Part shown: one piece after another, positions 15,149 to 24,374 of the stretch
Layout of the letters: each line of letters starts with the position of its first letter
How positions within the stretch are numbered: the stretch's first letter is position 1
Assembly: GCA_017397885.1 (NCBI GenBank)
Contig: JAFQHQ010000220.1
Location: forward strand, 1-64,000
Source of the DNA: Clostridia bacterium
GTDB lineage: Bacteria; Bacillota; Clostridia; UMGS1810
Reading direction: 5' to 3'
Length of the DNA: 64,000 nucleotides
The notes under the pieces: model-generated
What the model was told of the DNA's origin: nothing
The model's input: the letters and a program-made list of their open reading frames with translations, nothing else
The model's database searches: none
Program-made: the position numbers and the translations under genes

Positions 15149-16758
15149 AATCACCGTTTTATGCAATATCTTATGACATCGGAACAACAGGAGTCAAGAC
15201 CTGTCTGTTCAGAATATCCGACAGAATCGAGCTTCTTAAAGGCGTCAGCGAGGGATACAACCTTTATGTTTTTCCTGACGGAGGAGCAGAGCAGAATCCC
15301 GACGAGTGGTGGGAGGCTATGTGTTCGTGTACAAAAGCGCTGATGGCGGATGTTGATATCAGACCCGAACAGATATCGGGAATTTCTTTCTGTTCACAGA
15401 TGCAGGGACTCGTTCTCGTTGACAAGGAAGGTATTCCCGTCCGTCCCGCAATGAGCTATATGGATCAGCGTGCCGTAAAGGAGCTGAAAAAAGGCATCGC
15501 CCACGGACCGCAGATAGCAGGTGCAAATATAGTAAAGCTTCTGCGCTCACTTGCCGTTACAGGCGCAGTTGCCGCAAGCGTCAAGGATCCCGTATGGAAA
15601 TACAAGTGGGTCGAAGCAAACGAACCCGATACATTCAAAAAAGTATACAAGTGGCTTGATGTCAAAGAATCCGTTATTGCACGTATGACGGGCGAATGTA
15701 TTATGACCCGTGATTCCGCTTTTGCAACGCTTCTTTATGACATCAGAAAAGGCAAGGAATGCTGGAGCAAATCCATCTGTGATATGCTCGGTGTCAATAT
15801 GGAGCATCTGCCGAAAATCGTGGAATGTCACGAAAAGGTAGGCGAGCTTCGCGAAAAGCAGGCGACAGAGCTTGGTCTGCATCCCGGAACAGCCGTATAC
15901 GGCGGTGGCGGTGACGCATCTCTTATCGGTATAGGAGCAGGCTGTGTCCGCAAAGGCGACACCCACATCTATTGCGGAACATCGGGCTGGGTATCAACCG
16001 TTGTTGATAAAAGCATCGTAGACGCATCCGCCATGATAGCCGCCATTGTCGGTGCACAGAAAGGACTTTTCAACTACTTTGCCGAACAGGAAACTGCAGG
16101 CAAGTGCGTCGAATGGGTAAAGGATCATTTAGCTCTTGACGAGGTTGATCTTTATCTTAATAAAGAATTTGATCTTTCTCTTAAAAAGGCAGATCACGAA
16201 ACAGTTTACACAAGCCTTTACGATTATCTTATGGCAACGATCGATACCGTTCCCGCAGGCTGTAACGGTGTAATCTTTACTCCGTGGCTTCACGGCAACC
16301 GTTGTCCGTTTGAAGATCCCAATTCCCGCGGAATGTTCTTCAACCTCGGACTTGATACAGGCAAAAGTGAGCTTATCCGTGCCGTTGTCGAGGGTGTATG
16401 TTATCATTTGCGCTGGATGCTGGAAACTCAGGACAAAAAGATATCTACGGCAAAGACGATCCGCTTTGTCGGCGGAAGCGCACTTTCGTCCGTTATGTGT
16501 CAGATGATGGCAGACTGTACGGGACGCACAATAGAGACCGTCAGCAGTCCGCAGAACACGGGAGCTGTCGGTGCAGCCGCACTTATCGCCTTCGGTTCGG
16601 GCGCAATTAATTCGTTTGACGATGTCAGAAAGCTCGTTCCCGCAGTCAGCTCCTTCTCTCCCGATCCTTCAAAAAAAGCTGCATATGACCGCAACTTTAA
16701 TGTATATAAAAATCTCTATGCTTCAAACAAAAAGAACTTTTCACTTCTGAACGGGTGA
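15145..16758 (+). CDS. FGGY-family carbohydrate kinase
   Basis: A 537-residue sugar kinase, a usual FGGY length. The N-terminal phosphate-binding motif YDIGTTGVKTCLF, the DxW-containing NPDEWWEAM segment, the central GGGGDASLIGIGAG and the C-terminal ATP-site segment RFVGGSALSSVMCQMMAD are all present. FGGY kinases phosphorylate xylulose, fuculose, rhamnulose, gluconate, glycerol and similar substrates. The GTSGW and HGNRCPFEDPNSRG segments look most like the xylulokinase-like branch, but substrate cannot be fixed. It is coupled to the TetR gene upstream and overlaps or nearly touches the capA-like gene downstream. AGGAGG precedes the ATG. Confidence 0.85.
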   Translation: MKSPFYAISYDIGTTGVKTCLFRISDRIELLKGVSEGYNLYVFPDGGAEQNPDEWWEAMCSCTKALMADVDIRPEQISGISFCSQMQGLVLVDKEGIPVRPAMSYMDQRAVKELKKGIAHGPQIAGANIVKLLRSLAVTGAVAASVKDPVWKYKWVEANEPDTFKKVYKWLDVKESVIARMTGECIMTRDSAFATLLYDIRKGKECWSKSICDMLGVNMEHLPKIVECHEKVGELREKQATELGLHPGTAVYGGGGDASLIGIGAGCVRKGDTHIYCGTSGWVSTVVDKSIVDASAMIAAIVGAQKGLFNYFAEQETAGKCVEWVKDHLALDEVDLYLNKEFDLSLKKADHETVYTSLYDYLMATIDTVPAGCNGVIFTPWLHGNRCPFEDPNSRGMFFNLGLDTGKSELIRAVVEGVCYHLRWMLETQDKKISTAKTIRFVGGSALSSVMCQMMADCTGRTIETVSSPQNTGAVGAAALIAFGSGAINSFDDVRKLVPAVSSFSPDPSKKAAYDRNFNVYKNLYASNKKNFSLLNG

Positions 16759-16763
16759 TCGTA

Positions 16764-17858
16764 ATGAAAAAAAGTCAGCTTCAAAAAATCATCATCGCAG
16801 TTTCTGTTTTTGTTGCGATTGATATTATAGCGATTTTTGTTGTGCTGTTCTTTCCGAAAGACAAAGAAACCATCGCACCTGAAATGACCGTTGCCGAAAC
16901 AGAAATACAGACCGTACCGCCTCAGACAACAGCCGTTCCCGAAACAAAACCGCAGACGGACACTCTGACGCTGTCATTTGTCGGGGATTGTATGTTTGCA
17001 TCAAATCACGGTCATTTCGGTGAAAAAAGCTTTAACCGCTGTGCACAGGTTAACGATCCGTCATACTTTCTGAAAAACTTCAATGATATTTTCTTTAATG
17101 ATGATCTGACCATCGGCAACTGTGAGGGTGTTCTTTCCGACAGTGAGGATTTACAGGAAAAGACCGTCACTACGGAAATAGCATTCTGGTTCAAAGGTCC
17201 GTCGTCGAATGCCGAAATCTTCCGTGCAGGGGGAATCGACTTCGCAAGCGTTGTCAACAATCACTCTCACGATTTCGGACAAACGGGCAGCGACGATACG
17301 GAAAAATCGCTTGAAGCCGTCGGAGTTATTCCCGGCAAGCGTGACACCGTGTCATACGTTACAATTAAGGATCAGAAAATCGGCATTCTGTGCTGTTCTC
17401 TTTATTCGTACGGCTACATAGACGATATTCTTCCGAAGCTTCGTGAAATGAAAAACGAGCAATGCGACCTCAAAATTCTCTATTTCCACGGCGGTATCGA
17501 AAACGAAACCGTTCCAGAGGACTGGAAGATAGAGGCGTGTCACGATCTTGTGGATGCAGGTGCAGATCTTATCATCGGTTCGCATCCGCACGTGTTACAG
17601 CCTGTCGAGCTGTACAAGAACAAGCTTATCGTTTATTCACTCGGCAATTTCTGCTTCGGCGGTAACACTCATCCGCCGAGAAACACGGCAGTTTATCAGG
17701 CAATTTTCACCCTGAGTGACGGCAATATCATCGCAAGGGAGGACTCGTTTATCCCCTGCGCTGTCTATACAGGCAGCAGTAATAACTATCAGCCTGCCAT
17801 CGTCACCGATGAAAACAAAAAACAGGAAATTCTCGACTTCCTTTATTCGATGTATTAA
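16764..17858 (+). CDS. CapA-family metallophosphatase-like protein
   Basis: A 364-residue protein with an N-terminal membrane anchor (about residues 5-28) and a Pro/Thr-rich linker, then a CapA (PGA_cap) domain. Motifs typical of that calcineurin-like fold are LSFVGDCMFASNHG, NNHSHDFGQTG, YFHGGIE and GSHPHVLQP. CapA-like proteins were first linked to poly-gamma-glutamate capsule export, but most members are uncharacterised and no other capsule gene is present here. The ATG at 16764 is taken over the GTG at 16755 that overlaps the kinase stop; neither has a strong ribosome binding site. Confidence 0.8.
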   Translation: MKKSQLQKIIIAVSVFVAIDIIAIFVVLFFPKDKETIAPEMTVAETEIQTVPPQTTAVPETKPQTDTLTLSFVGDCMFASNHGHFGEKSFNRCAQVNDPSYFLKNFNDIFFNDDLTIGNCEGVLSDSEDLQEKTVTTEIAFWFKGPSSNAEIFRAGGIDFASVVNNHSHDFGQTGSDDTEKSLEAVGVIPGKRDTVSYVTIKDQKIGILCCSLYSYGYIDDILPKLREMKNEQCDLKILYFHGGIENETVPEDWKIEACHDLVDAGADLIIGSHPHVLQPVELYKNKLIVYSLGNFCFGGNTHPPRNTAVYQAIFTLSDGNIIAREDSFIPCAVYTGSSNNYQPAIVTDENKKQEILDFLYSMY

Positions 17859-17865
17859 TAAAAAA

Positions 17866-17895
17866 TTTGCCCGTGAGATATGTCTCACGGGCAAA
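17866..17895. terminator. Bidirectional terminator
   Basis: A perfect 13-bp stem TTTGCCCGTGAGA / TCTCACGGGCAAA with a TATG loop, flanked by A-rich and AT-rich sequence, separates the convergent capA-like and phosphoesterase genes. Confidence 0.9.
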
Positions 17896-17897
17896 TA

Positions 17898-19247
17898 TTA
17901 TTTGAAGCTATGATTGCCGTCTGCTTTACCTTTTTTCAGTATCGCTTCGACTAAATTTTTTATATCGCACAGTACTTTTTTATCGGGAGAAATCTTTGAC
18001 GGAAACGATGCTATTGCATACACTCTTTTATAAAGCCCGTCATCCTCCGTCAATGACAAGCCCTCGCCGAATACGGAAAGAAGGACTTTTTTCACAGCAT
18101 CCTGCAGCTTCATATTATAATATCCGTCTCTGTCCTGTTTTGGAATCTGCCACAGCAAAAGCCTTCTGATTTTTTTATACGTTCTGCCTACCGTAGCTTT
18201 TTTAAAAAACTTTGCAAGCGGTTTTGCTATGGGATAAATCTTTGACAGCTTTTCACCGTTTGCTCCGAGTGCCGAAAGTCTCTCTGCAAATTCTTTTTTG
18301 CTGTCCGTTGCCGCATTGATTACATTCATCACAAGATCAAAGGATTTGTCCGAAAGAAAGTCAAAATACTTTGTCTTTTTGTTTTCAATACTAAGCGTTT
18401 CGCCGTCAAAATCCGCATACGTTATGTACCCCGGATATCCGCACAAAGCACCAAGCGCATACTGGTGAATAACATTGCCTTTTTCGCTGACAAACTCCGA
18501 TTCGTCAACCATATGAAGATGTCCCGTAAAGATCACGCTGAGTCCTGCATCCGCAAGGCGTGATGCAACATACTCTCTCTCTGCAACACAGCTGCCGCCC
18601 GTTATCATCGGATGCACCGGCGGAATTATCGGATGATGCTCAACGGCTACAACCTGCTGACCGTCTTCACGTGCTTTTTTAAGCTGTTCTTCAATCCACA
18701 AAAAATGTTCATCGGAAAAGCCTGCACCCGTACCCTTGCCGTTCTGATCATCATTCAGCGCCAGAAGCCGCAGACCGTCACAAAGCTGACATACGTATGA
18801 CGATGTACCAAGGTGAGTCACAAATTCGCTCAACGCTTGAGACGGACCGAAATCCTTGTAAAAATCACGAAGCTCGTCATACTTCAAAAACTCTACATCT
18901 GAGATTACTCTGTCACCGACATAGCGATTGTTCCTGTCATCGCTGCACCAGTCGTGCGTTGCGGTAATGATATAAACAGGAATCTTTTTCTTTATATCAT
19001 ACAGCATCTGTCTGAACTCTTCATGACTTTGCTTTTCACCGTTATTTGTAACGTCACCTGCTATTAACAAAGCATCTGCACCGTCGGATACTATCTGACA
19101 AAACGCTTCCCCGATTACCTCTTTACTTTCTGCAAGGCACTTCTGATCGGAGCCGCTGCGAAGCTCATACGCTCTGCCGCAGTCGCCGATCGTTCTTGAA
19201 TAGTAATGTGTATCCGCTATGACGGCAAGTTTAATTCTGTTCGACAT
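17898..19247 (-). CDS. Metallophosphoesterase
   Basis: A 449-residue calcineurin-like phosphoesterase. The metal-site motifs can be read in order: DTHYYSR, GDVTNNGE, THDW (in place of GNHD), EHHP and GHLH. The last 180 residues are an additional helical region without a recognised domain. There is no signal peptide, so it should act in the cytoplasm. The ATG overlaps the 3' end of the GPH symporter gene by 17 bp, and the terminator at 17866-17895 ends the transcript. Its substrate, perhaps a phosphodiester or a cell-envelope intermediate, is unknown. Confidence 0.8.
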   Translation of the reverse strand: MSNRIKLAVIADTHYYSRTIGDCGRAYELRSGSDQKCLAESKEVIGEAFCQIVSDGADALLIAGDVTNNGEKQSHEEFRQMLYDIKKKIPVYIITATHDWCSDDRNNRYVGDRVISDVEFLKYDELRDFYKDFGPSQALSEFVTHLGTSSYVCQLCDGLRLLALNDDQNGKGTGAGFSDEHFLWIEEQLKKAREDGQQVVAVEHHPIIPPVHPMITGGSCVAEREYVASRLADAGLSVIFTGHLHMVDESEFVSEKGNVIHQYALGALCGYPGYITYADFDGETLSIENKKTKYFDFLSDKSFDLVMNVINAATDSKKEFAERLSALGANGEKLSKIYPIAKPLAKFFKKATVGRTYKKIRRLLLWQIPKQDRDGYYNMKLQDAVKKVLLSVFGEGLSLTEDDGLYKRVYAIASFPSKISPDKKVLCDIKNLVEAILKKGKADGNHSFK

Positions 19248-20721
19248 TCAGCTTTTCGACCGCCTTTTTTCTTGCTGCAATATCAGCCATAATTTTGTTA
19301 TGTTGCTTACGTGAAATGTTAAAGAAAATTATGGGAACGAGCATCAGAAGATATCCGACCATAGGAACTGTTGTCATACACGACAGCAACGCACCCTTTG
19401 CAGAAGCGGTCTGTGCTACGGCAATTGCATCCTCATGCGTGGCATAGCCTGCAAAGCCGAGTATCGCAAGTCCGATAGTTGACGAAACGGAATTTGTCAG
19501 CTTGCCCGTAAAGGACATCAGCGACAGCATAATTCCCTCTGCACGCTCACCCGTTTTCCACTCGACATAGTCAACCGTTTCCGCTTCCATCTCTTTGCAC
19601 AAAAGATTTTTGAACTCAAGGGGAATCGATGTCAGAACGGTAAACAGCATTACGAGAATAACAATCATAACAGACGGCTTCTGACCGACATCAAGATTTA
19701 AAAGCGATCCCGATGTTGTCAGATAAAACAGACCGTGCATCACCGCTGCTGTTACACAGCAGACGATATACATCTTTTTAAAGTCGGCACGCTCTCCGAG
19801 CTTTTCGACAATCCACGGAACGAGCACGCCGGCAATAAACGGAGCAGGCGCCAGCGCAACGGAAAGCGCCGTAACGTATGCCGCATCGCCCATAAGGTCA
19901 ACCGCAAAATACATCTGAACAGCCGTCTTTACCGTTACAAGCAGAAAAGCCATATTGGAAAGGAAAAGCATAAATAACGGTCTGTTCTTTAAAAGAAGCG
20001 AAAAGCACTCTTTTATGGTAGGTTCCTTCTGACTGTGAGAAGCACGCTCGTGACAGTTTTTATATGTAGGACGTGTGAACAGAATAATACCGGCAAAAGC
20101 GATTATCGCTGCCGTCGTATAGGCGTAGCCCGTATTTTCTTTAAAATACGGAATCAGGAGTGCAATCGGCAATACGGCACCCGGAATCGCACCGACAACC
20201 GCACGCACAATTGAGCTGACACCGAAAAGCTTTGTCCTTTCGACACCGCTTGAAGTTATCGAAAACGCAAGCGCTCCCATCGGAATATCAAATGCCGTAT
20301 ACGACATATCCCATCCGACAAGCGCAATCACGGCAAACGCCATTCTGATGCCGATGGGAAGTGTTGAGCTGTTAAGAAAAACAAACAGAGTAAAGAAAGC
20401 ACAGATAAGCGGTGCCCACTTGATATACGGAAGCATCTTGCCGTCTTTTTTATTTGTCTTATCAACAATAATTCCCATCATAGGGTCATTGAAAGCATCC
20501 CAGAGACCTGTCCAGAATCTGACACCGCTGATGAAATTCATATTGATTCCCAGAAGATTTGTCAGAAAATAGTTTACATTGCTTGCACTCATCGTTGTCG
20601 TGCTCATACCCTGAGCACCTCTTCCGAGCGCATAGGAGATCGTCTCTTTCCACGAAAGGACAGTTTCCTCCCCTACATCGGAACGGACGATTTTGGAATT
20701 CAGAAACTCCTTGATTTTCAA
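19231..20721 (-). CDS. GPH-type sugar:cation symporter (MFS)
   Basis: A 496-residue membrane protein with about 12 hydrophobic segments. The early motif FWTGLWDAFNDPMMGIIVDKT is characteristic of the glycoside-pentoside-hexuronide symporter family (MelB, XynP, UidB). Such carriers import small glycosides with Na+ or H+. The start is TTG, supported by GGGAGG 7 bp upstream. It lies 13 bp after the DD-carboxypeptidase and overlaps the phosphoesterase. The sugar is not predictable, and there is no glycosidase directly beside it. Confidence 0.85.
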   Translation of the reverse strand: MKIKEFLNSKIVRSDVGEETVLSWKETISYALGRGAQGMSTTTMSASNVNYFLTNLLGINMNFISGVRFWTGLWDAFNDPMMGIIVDKTNKKDGKMLPYIKWAPLICAFFTLFVFLNSSTLPIGIRMAFAVIALVGWDMSYTAFDIPMGALAFSITSSGVERTKLFGVSSIVRAVVGAIPGAVLPIALLIPYFKENTGYAYTTAAIIAFAGIILFTRPTYKNCHERASHSQKEPTIKECFSLLLKNRPLFMLFLSNMAFLLVTVKTAVQMYFAVDLMGDAAYVTALSVALAPAPFIAGVLVPWIVEKLGERADFKKMYIVCCVTAAVMHGLFYLTTSGSLLNLDVGQKPSVMIVILVMLFTVLTSIPLEFKNLLCKEMEAETVDYVEWKTGERAEGIMLSLMSFTGKLTNSVSSTIGLAILGFAGYATHEDAIAVAQTASAKGALLSCMTTVPMVGYLLMLVPIIFFNISRKQHNKIMADIAARKKAVEKLNVEQN

Positions 20722-20734
20722 GAATATTCCTCCC

Positions 20735-22123
20735 TTAATCCTTAAAGTCCTTGAGATTTACAACCTTCATTCTGTTCTTCTTTTTCATATACTCACGTCT
20801 TTGACGGTTTCTGAATATTATCAGAGCAATATATGCCGCAACAAGAATTGCAATAAGTACCGCAAAAACCTTGAACACTGCATTGGAAGCAACAACCTTT
20901 ATCTTTGCCCATATGAACAGGAACACATTACGGTCAATTGATTCTGCCGCGACAAGATCCGTCCGCGCGATTTCCTGTCCGGCATAATAAACCGCCGCCT
21001 GACCGATAACCTCGCCCTTTTCTATGGGAGCATCAACGCTTTCAGGCATACTTCCCTCGACAACCTCCACCAGAACGCTGTCCTCACCTACTCCCGACGG
21101 CACAAATGCATATAAGTCCTCAATCGGAAGCAATACAAGATGATCCGTCTTTTCCGAATAATTGACAGGCACCTCAACCACAGCCTCGGCAGCAGACATC
21201 ACCGCCTCGTAACGGATATGCTCGAACGTCCATTCAAAAAGCATCTTGCCGTCCGTAAAAGCACCGTTTTCATCATAGCCGTCAAAGTCGATATCATCGT
21301 GCGGAGCCTTCATTATTACCGCAAGATACGAGTAGCCGTTTCTGCTTGCCTTTGCGACAACGCATTTGCCTGCTCTCGATGTAGAACCTGTTTTGCCGTT
21401 GGTGACATATTTACAGTAATACTCTGCATAACCCGAATTCATCAGGAAGTTTGTATTTCTGAGCGTCCTTGATTCATTCATATTCGATTCGGGCAGGGTG
21501 TAGCTTTTGAGAGATGTGATTTCATCAAACAGCTCGCTTTTTGAAAATGTCATTGCATATTTTGCGATCTTTGCCATATCCGATGCCGTTGTATACTGAT
21601 CCTCCTCATCAAGTCCGTGAGGATTGACAAAATGAGTATCATTACATCCGATGCGCTTGACAAAAGTATTCATCATCTCAACAAACTTTTCGATAGATCC
21701 GCCGCCGATATAATCGGCAAGCGTTGCCGCCGCCTCGTTTGCACTCGGAATAAGCATACAATGAAGCAGATCGTTGACAGAAATAATCTCGCCTGCCTTG
21801 AGTCCTGCGTTGGAGCTGTTTGTGTTTTTCAGCATATCAATAACGTATTCAGGTACAACAACCATCGTCTCAACATTTTCGCAGTTTTCCAAGGTCAGTA
21901 TTGCCGTTACGATCTTTGTGAGCGATGCAGGCGGTGTTCTTTCATTTATGTTTTTTTCAAATATGATTGTATCGTCCTCAAGGCTCTGTAACAGAATTAT
22001 ATCTGCCCTCGGTTTTAATGTTTCCAAAAGCGAATTATACGCTGCATCAGCTTCGACAACTGGTATCGCTGTCAACAGCATTATAAAAGAAATTGCAAAA
22101 ATTAATAATTTTTTCATAGACAT
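20735..22123 (-). CDS. D-alanyl-D-alanine carboxypeptidase (DacF/PBP5-like)
   Basis: A 462-residue exported penicillin-binding protein. The signal peptide is at 1-27. The active-site motifs of serine DD-carboxypeptidases are complete: SLTK (S67, K70), SAN (127-129) and KTG (244-246). A C-terminal hydrophobic segment near 415-440 is followed by a basic tail, so the protein is anchored at the membrane. It removes the terminal D-Ala of peptidoglycan stem peptides and limits cross-linking. It is the first gene of the minus-strand dacF-symporter-phosphoesterase run. Confidence 0.9.
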   Translation of the reverse strand: MSMKKLLIFAISFIMLLTAIPVVEADAAYNSLLETLKPRADIILLQSLEDDTIIFEKNINERTPPASLTKIVTAILTLENCENVETMVVVPEYVIDMLKNTNSSNAGLKAGEIISVNDLLHCMLIPSANEAAATLADYIGGGSIEKFVEMMNTFVKRIGCNDTHFVNPHGLDEEDQYTTASDMAKIAKYAMTFSKSELFDEITSLKSYTLPESNMNESRTLRNTNFLMNSGYAEYYCKYVTNGKTGSTSRAGKCVVAKASRNGYSYLAVIMKAPHDDIDFDGYDENGAFTDGKMLFEWTFEHIRYEAVMSAAEAVVEVPVNYSEKTDHLVLLPIEDLYAFVPSGVGEDSVLVEVVEGSMPESVDAPIEKGEVIGQAAVYYAGQEIARTDLVAAESIDRNVFLFIWAKIKVVASNAVFKVFAVLIAILVAAYIALIIFRNRQRREYMKKKNRMKVVNLKDFKD

Positions 22124-22180
22124 TACACCACCGATGTTGTATTATATTGTTGTATACTTAAATCAGAAGAGGCGAAAAAT

Positions 22181-22876
22181 ATGGTATATGTTACCGGCGA
22201 CACCCACGGCGATTTCAAAAGATTTTCCGATCCGAGACTCCGTCAGCTTAAAAAAGGCGACACCCTTATCATCTGCGGAGACTTCGGCTTTATCTGGGAC
22301 GGCAGCCGTGAAGAGGACAGAATACTGAAAAAACTCGGCAAGAAAAAATACAATATCTGCTTTGTTGACGGAACCCACGAGAACTTTGATCTTCTTTCAA
22401 AGTATCCCGTTACCTCGTGGAAGGGCGGAAAGGTCCACAACATCAGCGGTAACGTTTACCATCTCATGCGCGGACAGGTATTTACCGTTGACAAGCTGCA
22501 TATTTTTACATTAGGCGGCGGAGAAAGTCCCGACCTCGACATACGGCTTGAACATAACACTTGGTCAAAAGCGGAAATACCGACAAAAGAGGAGCTTCTC
22601 GATGCCGCAAAGAGAGTCGATATGACCGACGGAAACATCGACATCATTATCACTCACGAGCCTCCGCTCAAGATCAAAGGGTTCCTTCAGCTCAAAGAAA
22701 ACAAGGAGGCCGTCCGTGTTACGGGACTTAACACATTTTTTGAAGAGCTTGCCGCCTTCTGTAAATTCCAAAGGTGGTTCTTCGGCTCACTTCACGAGGA
22801 TAAGTTTGTTTCCTCGTCACACATCGCAGTTTTCACTTCAATAATAAACGCCCATACAGGAAAGCCTATATATTAA
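22181..22876 (+). CDS. Small metallophosphoesterase
   Basis: A 231-residue calcineurin-like phosphoesterase with the order VTGDTHGDF, CGDFGFIWDG, DGTHENF (usually GNHD/E) and ITHEPP. No signal peptide is present. The layout resembles short bacterial phosphoesterases of unknown substrate, and similar proteins often accompany accessory or phage-related loci. It diverges from the dacF gene and is followed by a terminator at 22935. Confidence 0.8.
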   Translation: MVYVTGDTHGDFKRFSDPRLRQLKKGDTLIICGDFGFIWDGSREEDRILKKLGKKKYNICFVDGTHENFDLLSKYPVTSWKGGKVHNISGNVYHLMRGQVFTVDKLHIFTLGGGESPDLDIRLEHNTWSKAEIPTKEELLDAAKRVDMTDGNIDIIITHEPPLKIKGFLQLKENKEAVRVTGLNTFFEELAAFCKFQRWFFGSLHEDKFVSSSHIAVFTSIINAHTGKPIY

Positions 22877-22934
22877 TTATATCATATTTTATCACAGTCT
22901 AAAATTATAATTCAGAATAATACACAAAGAATTT

Positions 22935-22966
22935 CAGGATACAGCTTTTTGTATCCTGATTTTTTC
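22935..22966 (+). terminator. Terminator after the small phosphoesterase
   Basis: CAGGATAC-AGCTTTTT-GTATCCTG followed by ATTTTTTC. Confidence 0.85.
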
Positions 22967-23009
22967 AAAACGCAAGTTTTTTACATCCCCTTTTCCGCTT
23001 CTTTTTATA

Positions 23010-23038
23010 TTGAAAAGAAGCATATATATGTCTATAAT
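23010..23038 (+). promoter_or_regulatory. Promoter of the cytidine deaminase gene
   Basis: TTGAAA, a 17-bp spacer and TATAAT end 24 bp before the start codon, with GGAGG in between. Confidence 0.75.
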
Positions 23039-23062
23039 ATAATTATGATCGGAGGTATCGTT

Positions 23063-23458
23063 ATGACTGATAAAGAGCTTTTTGATATCGCAAAGGAAGC
23101 CGTTGCGCTCTCCCGTGCGCCGTATTCGGGATTTAATGTCGGTGCCGCCCTGCTTTGCAAAAACGGCAAGGTATACAAGGGTGCCAACATTGAAAATGCA
23201 GCCTACTCTGCCACGGTATGTGCTGAAAGAACTGCTGTTTTTCGTGCCGTGCTTGACGGTGAAACGGAATTCGTTTCAATAGCAGTAGCCGCAAAAAACC
23301 AAAACGGAGAATATGTCTCTGCTCCGCCCTGCGGCACTTGCCGTCAGGTGCTCTCAGAGTTTTGCAAGTCCGACTTTAAAGTGATTTTCGGAACCGACGA
23401 TAACCTCAATTGCATAACTCTCAACGACATATTACCTTATTCTTTCTCATTATTATAA
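23063..23458 (+). CDS. cdd: Cytidine deaminase
   Basis: A 131-residue cytoplasmic enzyme, the normal size of homotetrameric bacterial cytidine deaminases. It deaminates cytidine and deoxycytidine in pyrimidine salvage. Zinc ligands and the catalytic Glu are in TVCAERTA (Cys-Ala-Glu) and PPCGTCRQ, and the N-terminal YSGFNVGAAL and NIENAAYS substrate motifs are intact. The ATG at 23063 has a perfect GGAGG site; longer in-frame extensions run back through the promoter and are rejected. Confidence 0.95.
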   Translation: MTDKELFDIAKEAVALSRAPYSGFNVGAALLCKNGKVYKGANIENAAYSATVCAERTAVFRAVLDGETEFVSIAVAAKNQNGEYVSAPPCGTCRQVLSEFCKSDFKVIFGTDDNLNCITLNDILPYSFSLL

Positions 23459-23496
23459 AGAAACTATTAAGTTTTTTCTAAACTTTTCTTAAAGCC

Positions 23497-23525
23497 TTGA
23501 AATACCGATATTTTTGATGTATACT
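23497..23525 (+). promoter_or_regulatory. Promoter of the GT8-TVP38 unit
   Basis: TTGAAA, a 17-bp spacer and TATACT lie 19 bp before the start codon. Confidence 0.65.
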
Positions 23526-23544
23526 CGTTTTTGGTGATGAGAAT

Positions 23545-24372
23545 ATGAAAAAAGAGAATTTCAACATACTTGTAACGCTTGACAGAAACTATATTCTGCC
23601 GTTACAGACAATGATTGTTTCTATACTGACATCCAATAAAGATGCGCAGATCTCACTTTATGTTGCTCATTCCTCGCTGACCGATGAGGATTTTGACAGA
23701 ATCGCTCTTGCCGACATAAACGGCAATCTTGAGATTTTTCCGATAAGTGTCGATCCGTCGCTTCTTTGTGATGCTCCCATCTTAAAGCGTCTTTCAAAGG
23801 AATCGTATTATCGCCTGATAGCCCATGAGTATCTTCCCGAAAGCGTTGACCGCATACTTTATCTTGATCCCGACATCGCAGTTATCAACAGTCTTTCCCC
23901 GCTTTACAACACCGATCTCAAGGGGAATTACATTGCCGCCGCCGGTCACTTTGACGGTTTCCTCAATTGGTATAATAAAATAAGACTCGGCGTAAAGCAT
24001 AACAAAGATTACATAAACTCAGGTGTGTTGCTGATTGACGTTTCCTCTCTCAGAAAGCTCCGGAATACTCATAAAATTTTTGATTACGTCGAAAAGCACG
24101 CTTCAAAGCTGTGGCTCGGCGATCAGGACACCGTCAATGCCTTTTATGACGGAAAAATCCTGATTCTCGACACGGATAAATATAACCTCGACGAAAAGAC
24201 ATTCAAAAAGCACTCAAAACGAAAGGACATCAATGCACAATGGGTCAGGCAGAATACAGTCATCGTCCACTATGACGGCAAGAATAAGCCGTGGAACGAA
24301 CCGTATGAGGGAGAGTTGGGTGAGTACTTTTTCGCCGCACGTCAGTTGCTTGATTCTTGTACAAAAAAATAA
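23545..24372 (+). CDS. Family 8 glycosyltransferase
   Basis: A 275-residue cytoplasmic glycosyltransferase of the GT8 (LgtC-like) family. ILVTLDRNYILPLQTMI opens the nucleotide-sugar domain, the metal-binding DxD motif is in YLDPDIAVIN (about 108-117), and the later NSGVLLIDV and GDQDTVNAF motifs are typical. The enzyme transfers a hexose, usually galactose or glucose, to a glycolipid or glycan. Acceptor and donor cannot be read. It is followed after 2 bp by a TVP38-type membrane protein. Confidence 0.88.
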   Translation: MKKENFNILVTLDRNYILPLQTMIVSILTSNKDAQISLYVAHSSLTDEDFDRIALADINGNLEIFPISVDPSLLCDAPILKRLSKESYYRLIAHEYLPESVDRILYLDPDIAVINSLSPLYNTDLKGNYIAAAGHFDGFLNWYNKIRLGVKHNKDYINSGVLLIDVSSLRKLRNTHKIFDYVEKHASKLWLGDQDTVNAFYDGKILILDTDKYNLDEKTFKKHSKRKDINAQWVRQNTVIVHYDGKNKPWNEPYEGELGEYFFAARQLLDSCTKK

Positions 24373-24374
24373 TT

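Noticed and set aside
22949-23062. N-terminal extension of the cytidine deaminase
   Set aside because: The extra 38 codons run through the promoter boxes; the ATG at 23063 has a perfect GGAGG and gives the normal length.
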